Source of the DNA: Globodera rostochiensis
Taxonomy: Eukaryota > Nematoda > Chromadorea > Rhabditida > Heteroderidae
Direction of reading: 5' to 3'
DNA: 64,000 nucleotides
NCBI GenBank assembly: GCA_018350325.1
Contig: JAEVLN010000003.1
Span: 3,254,441-3,318,440, forward strand
The notes beneath the pieces are model-generated. The model was not told the origin of the DNA, made no database searches, and was given only the letters and a program-made list of their open reading frames with translations. Numbering within the stretch: position 1 is the first letter of the stretch; the number at the start of each line of letters is the position of its first letter. Below are positions 11,949 to 23,900 of this stretch, in pieces. The position numbers and the translations under genes were made by a program.

Positions 11949-13068
11949 ATGAATTATGAGAGTTTTGTCAGTTTGCTTTCATTCACCGCAACGACTTCAA
12001 CAGTTGGCATGTTCCTTTGCGGGCTGCAAATTTGTTCTCGGATACGAAAACGAGGGTTTGTTTTGCAAGAAAAGACGATGCCCGTTTATTTTTAATTTTA
12101 TAAATATATCCTAAAATTGTTTTTACTCCCTGCCGTCTTGGCTTCTTTGACATAAAAAGGGCCGGTCGGAGGACTTTTATTTCAGTTCCACCGATGGCAC
12201 CGGTGTTGCGCCCTTCTTTCTGACGTCGGTCAGTTGCATTTGCTGGCTCGGCTACGGCCTTCTCAGGAGAGACCAGACGGTGATCTTCGTCAATGGCGTT
12301 GGTCTGGTGTTCCAGACGGTCTATTTGATTTATTACTACACGAAGACGAGACTGAAGGTGGGCAATCTCCGAAATTGCAGGGAAAGAGGCGTCCTTTTCT
12401 TTTAGTCTCGCCTCAATCGGCTCATCTTTCTCGAAATGGTCATCTCCGTGATCACGGCCATGGTAATAAATGGCGACCTTTTGAACGAAAATGAAAAAGA
12501 AAACTTGCTGGGAGTTGTTTGTATGCTCCTCAACATCGGTAAGAGTTACAGCTCAATAAAGTTTATTTTTAATAAATTTGTGTAATTTTCGAATAAATTC
12601 CCCCCGGCTGTAAAAATACTCGGGTTTTGGCGGTATTTGTATACTTTTATTAGCGACCCTAAACCCTAAACAAATTCGCCCTTTTCCCTCCAATTTCCCA
12701 TTTTCAGCAACAATTGCTTCACCTCTCGTAGATGTCGGCCAGGTTGTTCGGACAAAGAGCACCGAGTCGTTGCCTTTCATGCTTTGCGTCGCCAATATGG
12801 CGGTTGTTGATTTGCTCCGTTTTAATTGTTCTTAAATTTTTCTCCAGTTATTTTGTAGGTCTGCGTGCAGTGGTTGTTCTACGGATTTCTGGTTGACGAC
12901 TTTTACATGAAAGTTGGTTGAATTTCCAAATTTTGAGGAGATATGCCAATTTGCTTTCCTCTCTTTACGGTCCCTAACACAATCGGCACTTTCATCTCCA
13001 CCCTGCAGCTGTCCTTGTTTATCATTTACCCGAGAACGTACAAACAGCTCGCGGTTGGCCAAGTCTAA
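11949..13068 (+). CDS. SLC50A1: SWEET/MtN3-family sugar transporter (SLC50)
   Basis: Seven-helix sugar uniporter built from two three-helix MtN3 repeats, expected in plasma or Golgi membrane. Exons 11949-12055, 12186-12357, 12406-12538, 12708-12802, 12859-12912 and 12970-13068 keep phase 2,0,1,0,0 throughout. Repeat 1 shows PFFLTSVSCICWLGYGLLRR and VGLVFQTVYLIYYYTKTR, as in animal SWEETs (WLSYG, NTVGAALQTLYI). Repeat 2 shows ASPLVDVGQVVRTKSTESLP, matching SPLADLAKVIQTKSTQCL, then WLFYGFLVDDFYM and VPNTIGTFISTLQLSLF. The last intron (12913-12969) ends in TTTACG instead of TTTNAG. The stop is at 13066-13068. Assigned to SLC50 with good confidence; which nematode swt gene it matches is not decidable. 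Confidence 0.88.
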
Positions 13069-13432
13069 TTGCGACCGAGAGATTAATTTGGGCCAATAAA
13101 GTCAAAAGATGGCCAAACATTCTTTTCGTTTCGCAAAACCTTTCCATGCAATTCCATTCATTGTTTTGTTTCGACATTTTCTTCGGTTCCTTTTGTTTGT
13201 TTGTTTATTCCAGTCCCATTTTCGTTTAGGCTTTTCCCCTGTCATAATATGTTTCCCCTCCGCATTATTTGTGGTACACAACAAAGTGTGATGATTTCTC
13301 TATCAATTTTCTCAAATTGTTGCATAAAAGAGCAGTTTAAAGTATCCAAATTGCTGCTTTTCATTCATTCATTTATATTTGCCGTTTACTTTTTGAGTCT
13401 TAAATACGTTTTCCCTGTCGTTGCACTTTCTG
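13069..13432 (+). other. Intergenic region between SWEET and NAT9
   Basis: About 360 bp, T-rich on the plus strand in the second half. No exon seen. AATAAA at 13096 could be the SWEET polyadenylation signal. Confidence 0.4.
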
Positions 13433-14421
13433 ATGAGAATAAATGCCAATGATTCAATCGTCGGCGATTGTGCCGTTCTCGTGCCCTATTGTCTTAAACA
13501 TGTGCAAAAATACCACGTATGGATGGGCAGCGAAGAACTCCGTCGGGAGACCTGCTCTGAGGCTTTGACACTTGAGGAAGAGGAGCAAATGCAGGGGGCG
13601 TGGAGAGACGACCCGGACAAGCTCACCTTTATCATTCTGGACAGGCGCACCATGGAAAGGAGCGGAGGGGACGAGGTGGGCAAAATTGAGTCAAAATTTC
13701 AAAACGGTGGCGCCTATCGGCACCGCCGATGCACCCTGTCGCGAATTTTCAAAAGCCTTGTTTTTTTTTTGCAAAATCAAAAAAATGTGGCAAACACGGA
13801 AAATGTAGCCCCTAAAATCGAACATCATTTTAAAAAAATTGTATAATTTTTCATTTCATCGGAAAAAATATTGAGTTTCGATCATTTCTGAGAGGGGGAA
13901 CGGTCGGGGGGGGGGGGGGAGAGAAACGAGCTGTTCCGGTTGGGTAGCAGTTTTATTGTCGGAAGTTTTACGATTTCAAGGAGGGAAAAGTAACAAAAAG
14001 CATTTTCAAGATGGCTTCTATGGTTGGCGACATCAATGCTTTTCTGTGTTCGGGCCAAATTATGGACTTTGTTGGGGAAGAGTGGAATATCACCGGCGGG
14101 GATGGACGGCTCGATGGAAGACGCTGTTTTGAACTGTCAGTGATGTTAGCCGAGCCCGGGTTCAGAAGACGCGGGATCGCCCTTGAAGCTTGCAAGCTGA
14201 TGATAGCCTACGTCCTTCAACGTATCGGAGAATCGGTTTTCATCGCAAAAATCGGTGCGGGCAATCAACCGAGTCTGGCACTCTTCCGAAATCGGCTAAG
14301 CTTTAGCGACTGCGCCTTCTCTGAAGTGTTCGAGTCGATTACCCTTCGCTTGGACTTGCAACAAGCGAAGGAATTGGTGAAGGATGTTCAGCTGCGTATT
14401 GAATCCTACACCCAAAGTTGA
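13433..14421 (+). CDS. NAT9: N-acetyltransferase 9-like protein (GNAT fold)
   Basis: Two-exon gene. Exon 1 (13433-13675) encodes MRINANDSIVGDCAVLVPYC and HVQKYHVWMGSEELRRETCS, matching human NAT9 MRLNQNTLLLGKKVVLVPY and YHEWMKSEELQRLTAS. Exon 2 (14011-14421) contains MVGDINAFL, the acetyl-CoA-binding stretch MLAEPGFRRRGIALEACKLM (GNAT motif A, R-R-x-G-I/L), AKIGAGNQPSLALFRNRLSF and ITLRLDL. The splice is phase 0 with GTGGGC donor and TTTCAAG acceptor. Length of about 218 codons fits the family (human 207). GNAT enzymes transfer acetyl groups from acetyl-CoA; the NAT9 substrate is not evident from sequence. The 335-bp intron contains a run of about 12 G. Confidence 0.93.
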
Positions 14422-14431
14422 TTGTTTTGTG

Positions 14432-14712
14432 CAGGGCCGTAGCCAGAAAAAAATTTGGGAGGGGGAATTTGAACCATCTGAGCGCGGCGCTCAAAGGGCT
14501 TTCCCATTTGAGCGCCAAGGTATTTATTTTAAGGAATTTTCGAAAAAGTTTCAAAAAGGCAAAAATTTTTTTTTGATTTTTGATGGCAATTTGTTAAAAA
14601 ATTGGTCGAAAAATTGTAAAAGTGCAAAACAAAAGGGTCCCCCCTCTTGTTTTTTTTTCTCAAATTTCATTTTGGGGGGGGGGAATTCCCCCCCCCCCTG
14701 GCTACGGCCCTG
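14432..14712. mobile_element. Complete hAT-like MITE with 8-bp target duplication
   Basis: Starts CAGGGCCGTAGCCAG and ends CTGGCTACGGCCCTG, a perfect 15-bp inverted terminal repeat. The flanks are identical octamers GTTTTGTG (14424-14431 and 14713-14720). The 281-bp interior has no coding capacity. It lies 3 bp past the NAT9 stop codon, so it forms part of the NAT9 3' region. Confidence 0.92.
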
Positions 14713-14996
14713 GTTTTGTGCGTACTGTGTCCATTTATATAAATCCTTTTCTTCAAATGAAGGTGCCAACTTAAGGGACATACGTGGCATGAATTCCAAA
14801 TTTTGGCAGTTTTGAGTTAGCTCTTACAAAATTTGTTACATAGAAACTAAGCAAATTTTTGGGAGCTTTGGCGGTGCCATGTTTTTCACGAGCGACATAC
14901 GCCATGAGTTTTTGATTCAAAACATTAATTTCGATATTTATTCTTGCAAAGGCAAACTGTAAATATTTATAATGTTTTATATTTTTGGCTGTAATT

Positions 14997-17900
14997 TTAT
15001 ATTTGTTGGTTTGATTGTTTGAACTCTGAGATCGCCACTGCCTTTGTTTGCCCCTTTTGGTCAGTGTCTTCCGTCCGGTTCAGTCTCTGTCTGCTCGTTG
15101 CTATGCCGGCTATGGATTGCTTTGTGCCGTTCCTTTTGAAAACCGCTCCGCCTGCGTCATCCTCGTGTCTGGTCTTCGTTGGGTCCCCTTTAGCGCGACC
15201 CCTCTTCCCGCCCCTCGCGTTCGTCTTTCTGCAAATCCCCTCCGGCGTTTGTCCCTTCGGGCATTTGCGTTCGCAGCGGCGTGCCACGCGCCCCCTTAGA
15301 ATGCGCCTCACTTGGACCCATCTGAGGGGGCAAAGTTTGATGAACACTGGTCGGGTAAAAAAATTGAATTGCTATTGGCAATGAATGTTTTAAAGTCAAC
15401 CTCACAATTCTTTACTTACCCGCGAGCACAAGGCCCAACAATGGGCGGAGCTTTGTTTGTCCGGCGGCTGGTCGTCTTCGGCTTGAGCTTCCCCCCAGGG
15501 GACTTAATCGTGAGTCTGTTCGGCACTCTAGTGGGGAACTCGTGCAAATGTCCCAGTCCCATCGCCCTCCCTTCGGGCGCCCAACTCCTCCCGTCCTCTC
15601 TGGACCGCGGACCGCCCGTCCGCTTCCGCTCCTCGCTACAACACTGCAGCTGCCCGGTCTTTGTTGACCGGACGCACACAAATCTCTGGGGACACGCGTT
15701 GTGTGGCCCCACGTCGGAGCATTGGACAGGCTGTCCCGTGGAGGGGAAAAGCAAGGCGTTGCCCCACGGACATCCGTGGGCACCGGGCAAAACTGGGATA
15801 AAACAGATGAACGATGTTAAGTCGTTACGGTTGATATTGAACAAACAATGTGAGCATTATTTTCTCGGATTCGCTTCAAACAAAAAATACTCTTACCGAT
15901 GTTAGCCTTAGAGCAGCAATAGTAGTTGCGTGCTCTCTTGGAGAACACGCAGCGGTAGTCGGACGGGCACACTGTGGCTGTGCACGTTTGGGGACGGCCG
16001 TTGACCAACAGCGGGACGCCGCGTTCGCAGATGCCTTCCAGCCGTCGGTTCGTGGACGCATTTGCTGTGGGTGGTGGCCTCGACGACGTCGCCTTTATGG
16101 CGACTGAGGACGGGAGGAAGCCGCCGCCGGTGCCGATTTTCCCGCGAGAGCCTGCAGCGACCTCCCGACCGACTTCGCTGCTTCGCGGCTGTTTCTCCTC
16201 CTCCGCGCTGCTGTCGTCGCTGCTTTCTGGCGACTCCGCCGTGTCCACCAGCGACTTCACTAAGTGTCTACCAGCGGCCTTCCCGCAGCACAAAAACTTC
16301 TTCAACAAGTGGCTGCGCTGACAGGCGAACCCCGGAGGGCATGCACCCTTTTTCTTCGGCGCGCAGAAGCGCAATTTTCCCCCGTGAGGGGCCACGAACG
16401 GCACTTCATCCCGCTGCGGACAAATATTGGCCAATTTGACAACGGGCGACGAAGTGGTGACAGCCGTCTGACGGCTGGGAGGCAGTGGCGAATGCGAAGA
16501 TGGCCTAAAAGCAAAGTTCCTTGGAGAGGACGGGCGATGGGACGGTCAACTCGTCCATTTGAACTCACTTATTATTCCCTTTCCGTTGGCACACGCCTTC
16601 CACTTGCTCATAACCATTTGGGCACTAAATTAGCAATAAAAACTCAAATTGCCAATTACACGATCAATCGCCAATTTGATGCAATTTGCAAACCTCGCCG
16701 TGTATCGAGCAAGTCTTTTTTGACTTCCAAAAGCAATATTCCGTCAAGAATAATCGGTAGAAAGGCATAATTCAGCGGCTCACCTCGCAAGTGCCCAACA
16801 CTTCGCGGCAACTGGACCCGCCCTGGCATTGCGCGCTTTCCTCGCACCGCTCGCCGATGCCCACCCGCTTCAGACAGTCGTTGTTCACATTCACTTCGTC
16901 ATCCTCACAGACTTTGGAGAAGTTTTCCTTTCAGTTCCAGTGCCATCCTCCCCCCCCCCCCAATTTACTTCGAATGCATTTGCCCCCCTCCTCTCGAAAG
17001 CCGTCCTCGCATTGGCACTTTCCCTCCACGCACATTCCCTCCTCCGGACATTGCAAGTCGTTGATGCACGCATCGCCCACGTGCACTTTGTTCAGGCAGA
17101 TACCGTCCACGTACACTTGGTTCTCCGTGCAAACTGATCGAAAGTTCAGAATTAGGGAGAGCACTGCTTGATGCAGTGCCCTCGCGCACTGCTTGATGCA
17201 GTGCCCTCGCGCACTTGCAGTCGCCTAATGTTTTGGTTTCTTTTCGTGGAATTAGCTGGAACCGAAACTGTAAAAGATTCCGCAGACGGGGTAATACCAC
17301 TCTGATTCAAAATTCCGATCAGAAAATTGATTGATTGGCTCCAGTCGTCTCACTGGTCTGTCCTGTTGTGCAGCAGATTTGTGTTCCGACCATCGTTCGT
17401 TGGCACGAGAATCCAGCAGGGCATGAGCTCTGACCGATGGCACAGCTCTGTGGCTCGCCGCTGACTCCGATAAAGGCCACCTGAAATATCGGCAATTTTT
17501 CGGGTGGTCAGCCAAAGGCCAAGGCCAACAGGCCAAGGCCAACAGGCCAAGGCCAACAGGCCAAGGCCAACAGGCCAAGGCCAACAGGCCAAGGCCAACA
17601 GGCCAAGGCCAACAGGCCAAGGCCAACAGGCCAAGGCCAACAGGCCAAGGCCAACAGGCCAAGGCCAACAGGCCAAGGCCAACAGGCCAAGGCCAACAGG
17701 CCAAGGCCAACAGGCCAAGGCCAACAGGCCAAGGCCAACAGGCCAAGGCCAACAGGCCAAGGCCAACAGGCCAAGGCCAACAGGCCAAGGCCAAGGCCAA
17801 CAGGCCAAGGCCAAGGCCAACAGGCCAAGGCCAAGGCCAACAGGCCAAGGCCAAGGCCAACAGGCCAAGGCCAAGGCCAACAGGCCAAGGCCAAGGCCAA

Positions 17901-20900
17901 CAGGCCAAGGCCAAGGCCAACAGGCCAAGGCCAAGGCCAACAGGCCAAGGCCAAGGCCAACAGGCCAAGGCCAAGGCCAACAGGCCAAGGCCAAGGCCAA
18001 CAGGCCAAGGCCAAGGCCAACAGGCCAAGGCCAAGGCCAACAGGCCAAGGCCAAGGCCAACAGGCCAAGGCCAAGGCCAACAGGCCAAGGCCAAGGCCAA
18101 CAGGCCAAGGCCAAGGCCAACAGGCCAAGGCCAAGGCCAACAGGCCAAGGCCAAGGCCAACAGGCCAAGGCCAAGGCCAACAGGCCAAGGCCAAGGCCAA
18201 CAGGCCAAGGCCAAGGCCAACAGGCCAAGGCCAAGGCCAACAGGCCAAGGCCAACAGGCCAAGGCCAACAGGCCAAGGCCAACAGGCCAAGGCCAACAGG
18301 CCAAGGCCAACAGGCCAAGGCCAACAGGCCAAGGCCAACAGGCCAAGGCCAACAGGCCAAGGCCAACAGGCCAAGGCCAACAGGCCAAGGCCAACAGGCC
18401 AAGGCCAACAGGCCAAGGCCAACAGGCCAAGGCCAACAGGCCAAGGCCAACAGGCCAAGGCCAACAGGCCAAGGCCAACAGGCCAAGGCCAACAGGCCAA
18501 GGCCAACAGGCCAAGGCCAACAGGCCAAGGCCAACAGGCCAAGGCCAACAGGCCAAGGCCAACAGGCCAAGGCCAACAGGCCAAGGCCAACAGGCCAAGG
18601 CCAACAGGCCAAGGCCAACAGGCCAAGGCCAACAGGCCAAGGCCAACTTGCCAAGGACAGAACCTGGTCATTAGGGCATTCGCCGTCCATCCCGCAACAC
18701 TGAAATTGGTTATTTTGGCTGCTGAACTGGCAGAAATAGCCTGCAAATTGTTGGGAATCATTAGGCGCCGATTTCTCTTACCTAAGGGACAATTTTGGGC
18801 GGCAGCCGTGCAAATCTTTGGCGCATTGGTTAATGCATCGCGGAAGGCGACTTGTCCATTGGGACAGCCCAAAGCAGTCACTGAAAGGGCGGAACTTCAA
18901 AAGCATTTCAAATCAACGGGAATAATTGTCTTTCCGGATCCCGAACTGGTTATCCGGATTAGCAAGCAGATCAACCAAATCGTACAAAGTTTCAACCAAG
19001 AAAAGTGCCAACATTTACTGTTCGCCGTCTTCGGCGCGTTGATGGCAGTCGCCCCGCAGCATTGGTACCGCTGGTTGGACAAGGACCATTGGCAAGAGTA
19101 TCCGTTGGGGCAGGGCGCATTTGGAGGGTTGAACGGGTCACAGGTGGCGATTTGGGAGTCTTTCATGTACACGTACTCGTTGGGGGGACAGCCATCAGTC
19201 ACTAAACAAAAGAAGCGATTGAACACCCCTAAGGGGTTGAAAGCCCTCGGAAAGGCTGAGACGAAAGGGAAAAGTCCGTTACGAAATGGAAATAAATCAA
19301 AAAACTTTCGAATCCTTTCAATAAAACAAAAAGGCGATTTGTGCCATTCATTCGCCTCAGACTTTCGAAGGCACAACGGCCACCCGAAGCTGCGACGGCC
19401 TCTCCTTTGCAACATAAGCCGTGGGTGAATTCGGGTTGTGTGCTTTGGCAGGTGAAGCCATTGGGGCAGGTGATGAACGCCCCCGGAGTGCAGGACCGTG
19501 GCTAAATGTCCGAAGATACGGACGGAATTGGATGTAACAATTTGATTGACCATCATTGTGGACTCCTCAATGTAAAATTCGGCTTTGTTCGGGCAGAGAA
19601 AAGACGAGGAACAGCAATGGCCCTGAATTGTTGCATAAAATAGGTCGGTCAGATGCTGAGAAAAGATCGAATTTGGTATTCAGAACCGGACCGGGACCGT
19701 CTTTTGTTCGAACATCGAAAACAAAAACGAACGATTTCCCAAAGCCTCCTACCTGGAAGGCACTTAGCACTTCGGATTGGCACGTGTAAGCGGGGCTGGT
19801 AAGGGCGAAGGAATCGTTAAATCACAAACAATTAACCAATGCTTTATCATACGGGCACGGGTTGTTGGGACCGCTTATCGCGCATCTGACTGCCATTTTT
19901 GAGGACGCGTCTCGAAACTTTAAATTAAAAATAATTAAAAGAATAACCCAAAATTCACCAGTGCTTTGCCGGCTGGACAGAGATCTGAAAGATTTGTGAA
20001 TAATTGTAAATTTGGCGGATGAACTGATAGAACCCCCTGAAATGGACGCGCAACAATAATAGCGATTTTTGGGGGCGTTGAAACGACACAAATAATTGGA
20101 AGGACAGCTCCCGTCCACGTTGATTAGACACTCACGGACACTCATGTCCACCGCGTTCACATATGCCTTCTCGCCCTCCGGACATACGCCTGGAATCAAA
20201 GAGAATGTGCCAAATTCACCGGAGTGGACAATGTGCACGGAAATTGTAGTGGCCGTATTTGGCCAAAAACCAAACTCAGAAAGACGAACCCATGTTGGTA
20301 GCACCGCAACAGACGCTATTCGTGGAGAGCGGGTCGTACGTGCAGACAAAGTTGTTCGGACAGCTGTTGCTCAGTGCGGCATTGCATTCGAATGGCAGCT
20401 GAAATGGTAGGGAGGGGAGGGGGCGGAAGTGAATAAATGAATAATCCCCCGAGGGGAGGGGGGCCGACTTTTGTGTTTGGGTTCACATAGGCCACGTCGC
20501 CGGGCGTGCAAGCGGCCGACAGGCAAAAGTTGTTGCACTGTTCGAGCGTGCCGAAGTTGTTCAGGTTGCCGCTGCAGCCGTTGTAAGTGAATTGGGTGCT
20601 AAACGAAACAAATTGCCTTTCTTTTGCGAATGGGACGGACGACCATTCTTTGGTGACAATGTTAAAATAATAACGGGACGAAGCCGACGAACTGCATGTG
20701 GACCCTTGCTGAGGCGGCAGGGAGCAAATATAAGCTGAAAATGGGGGGGGCAGCTAAGCCTAAGCCTAAGCCCCGGATTGGTTGGGTTCTGGAAAAGATG
20801 ATGCAGCGGAATTGGACGCTCCGGTTGTTACGAATAAACTCTTTCCGAATGCTTTTGAATTACCCCGTGTTGGACAGCATCGGTTGATTACACTTGTCCC

Positions 20901-23900
20901 GGTTGTCACCGAAGTGCACTAAATTGTAAAAGTTTACCGGTCGTCCCCCCCCCCCCCCCCGTCACACACCTCGTGCGTGGACGGACAATTCACGCCCGCC
21001 CCGCACACAATCAGCTGTCCGAATTCATTCCGCTCCGGCGTGCCTCCGTTCGGACATCCGCCCACGCCACAATAACCCTGCAAATTGCGGGGTTAATCGT
21101 TCTGACCGGCGGTTTCAATCAGTCCAATTAATACTTCGCAGTCGTCTCTAGTCGCAAAATTGTTGGAGTTTCCGTCGCAGCCGTTGTATTGGAACGATTC
21201 GCACTCCTGCGACTGCGAATTGTAGAAGTTGCGATAGGACGAGCCGGAACCGCAGGTGACGCCTTTATTGGCGGACAAGGAGCAGGTGAAAGCTGGAGAT
21301 GGAAGGAGACAATGTGAACGTCCTGCCCTTCGCCTTTCTCACGAACGGACTGCTGACCTTTTGTGGGACAGCATCCCCACACGTAACCGTCGAAGACACA
21401 TTCGTAGTTGACCGGACACGTATTGCCACTGCCCGTGTTCTGCAACATTTGGACGGTGTCCAACCCCTGCTGCAGCTCGTAAACCCACCGAACAGGCGAA
21501 GTAATTGCCCTGGTAGTCTTTGTACGCGTCCCCTTGGGGACATTGCGGCTCCGCTGAACTTTGGGGGCAAATAAACGCAACGCCTTCCGCTGACGCCAAC
21601 TCACGCGTCACATTCTCGCAGGTGTTTTGGCACTCCAATAGCGTCTCGAAGTTGTTGTCATTTCCCTGGCATCCCGTATAATCGAACAGTTCGCAAGCGC
21701 GCGTCATCGCATTGTACCAGTAGCGACGAACGCTTTGCTTACAGTCGCCCAACCGAAGGGGTTGTGAACAGATGGATTCTCGAGAGGGAATTTGCATGGG
21801 TTTCGGTTGGGGTGGGGTGGGTGGGTGGGGGGGGTTTGAAGGAGTATTTGCATGTTGGAGAGGTCTTACGGGGTCGAGGGCAGCACACATTGTGGTCCGC
21901 TTGGCACTCGTGCGAGCTGGGACAGTCCGAGTTGGTGGTGCATCTTTGGTTGTTGGGTCCCAATTTCAATGGCGAGCCGTACATGCACTGAACGGTTAGG
22001 GGACAAAAAAGGATGATGGCTAACGACAATCTGTTCCGGGATGAACTTCCAGTGATTAATCAGATTCTGAGCTTTTTTAGACCGGAACAACATTGCACCT
22101 AATTGGGTAATTAGTCCAACCTGCAATTTGGCGCAGAACATTTCGCATTCTGCGGAAGTTTTGAAGTTCTGCAATGGACCGAACGAATTGTTAGGGTCGG
22201 TCGGGTTGCACAAAAAGGGCAGGCAAAAATTGAGTTTTTGAGAGAGAATGTTTTGTACTTTCTGAGTGTTTTTTGGACTGAATTTGCCAATTTGTGCAAC
22301 CCGAACTTAAAAGGTCGTTAATTCAAATAAATGTACATTGAAATTGCCCAATGCGCCATTGTAACTGAACGAAATGCACCGTCCTTAATAAAGCCGATCG
22401 GTCTGTTCTGATCGGAAACGGCTTTTAAAGACTTGCCCTGTTCGGCGTCGTAATAGTATCGGCTTTCAGTGTCATAATATGCCGAATAACTCCTTTTCAC
22501 CAGCACCCCGGGGTCGAATATGTTCGAACGCGGCACATCGTGGGGACGGGCGCCGGAGTTTGAACAAATTGTCTGGACACTGGGACAACACAAATGGAGG
22601 GAGCCGATGGCGGTGCATTCAAAATGGGAGCCTGCAAGTTTCGAATCAGTCAGTCATAAAAAAAAGATTTTGGCACAAAAAGGCAATGTTGAATGGTCGC
22701 GGTAAGAATTGTGAGGGCATTTTGGGAGTAAAAAAGGGTCCTAATCAAAGAAACTCCGATCGGCGACCATTCCCTCTGATCAGTTTATTTGGCCGATCGG
22801 CGACCATTCCCTCTGATCAGTTTATTTGTCCGATCGGCGACCATTCCCTCTGATCAGTTTATTTGTCCGATCGGCGACCATTCCCTCTGATCAGTTTATT
22901 TGTCCGATCGGCGACCATTCCCTCTGATCAGTTTATTTGGCCGATCGGCGACCATTCCCTCTGATCAGTTTATTTGTCCGATCGGCGACCATTCCCTCTG
23001 ATCAGTTTATTTGTCCGATCGGCGACCATTCCCTCTGATCAGTTTATTTGGCCGACCGCATGAGCTGGTGGATTGGCATGCGCTGATCGGTTCATCGTCG
23101 TTCTGAGTGTTTCCATGTTTGTACTGTGGAGAGCCGCGCTTACACGCTGCAAATGTTGGAATTGGGAAACCATACCCCCAGGGGATAAACGTACTGTCGC
23201 GACAATATGACTCGCAATGTTCGCGCGTTTTGAAATTGTTGGGCGATTGCAACCTGAGAAAAACAATCCATTTTTGGCATTTTGCTGGCAAAGTGAACTT
23301 ATTACAGTACTTACGTTTTATCCTCCCACGGATCCCACATAAACTGAAAAGTTTAATCTTAAGCTCAACCGAACAAAAAACCCGGAAAAAAGTATAACCC
23401 TAACCTGTTCACATGTACCGGTCACCGAATTGAACCACCACCGCGGGCGGACGCCGGCTGGCGCTGCCGCTCCGTTGTCCGCCTCGCGTTTGGGTTGGAT
23501 GCACGTGAAAGCTGAATTTGACCAGTAGAATTAAATTCATCCAGCAAACAATTGCCTCTGTTCGGACAGCAAATGCCATCTGCAGACGAGTGCACGTCGT
23601 ACACTCCGTCCATTACGTTCTTCACATTGTCCATTGACTGTGACGCCTGCACACAGTCGAAAAGATCGGCCGCTAACTGTCCATTGCCCGCATTGAACGG
23701 CTCCAACCCATGCACACACGCCCCGCCTCCGTTGGCCACAAAGTTCGTGTAGTCGCTGGAGGCAGCGTGACAAAACTGTAGCGGGTTGATGTGCTCGCCC
23801 ATCGGAATGTCCTTGTCGTCGGGGTCGGTCATCGCCGCATTTCTGAGGACAAAAGAAGCAAAAGATTGAATGTCTGGCTTAACTTCCCTTACCGCATTTG

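Noticed and set aside
17252..18881. Long minus-strand ORFs (446-464 codons) and a 399-codon plus-strand ORF
   Set aside because: They are translations of a 14/20-bp minisatellite without stops. Splice sites at 17480 and 18664 remove it and restore a conserved domain.
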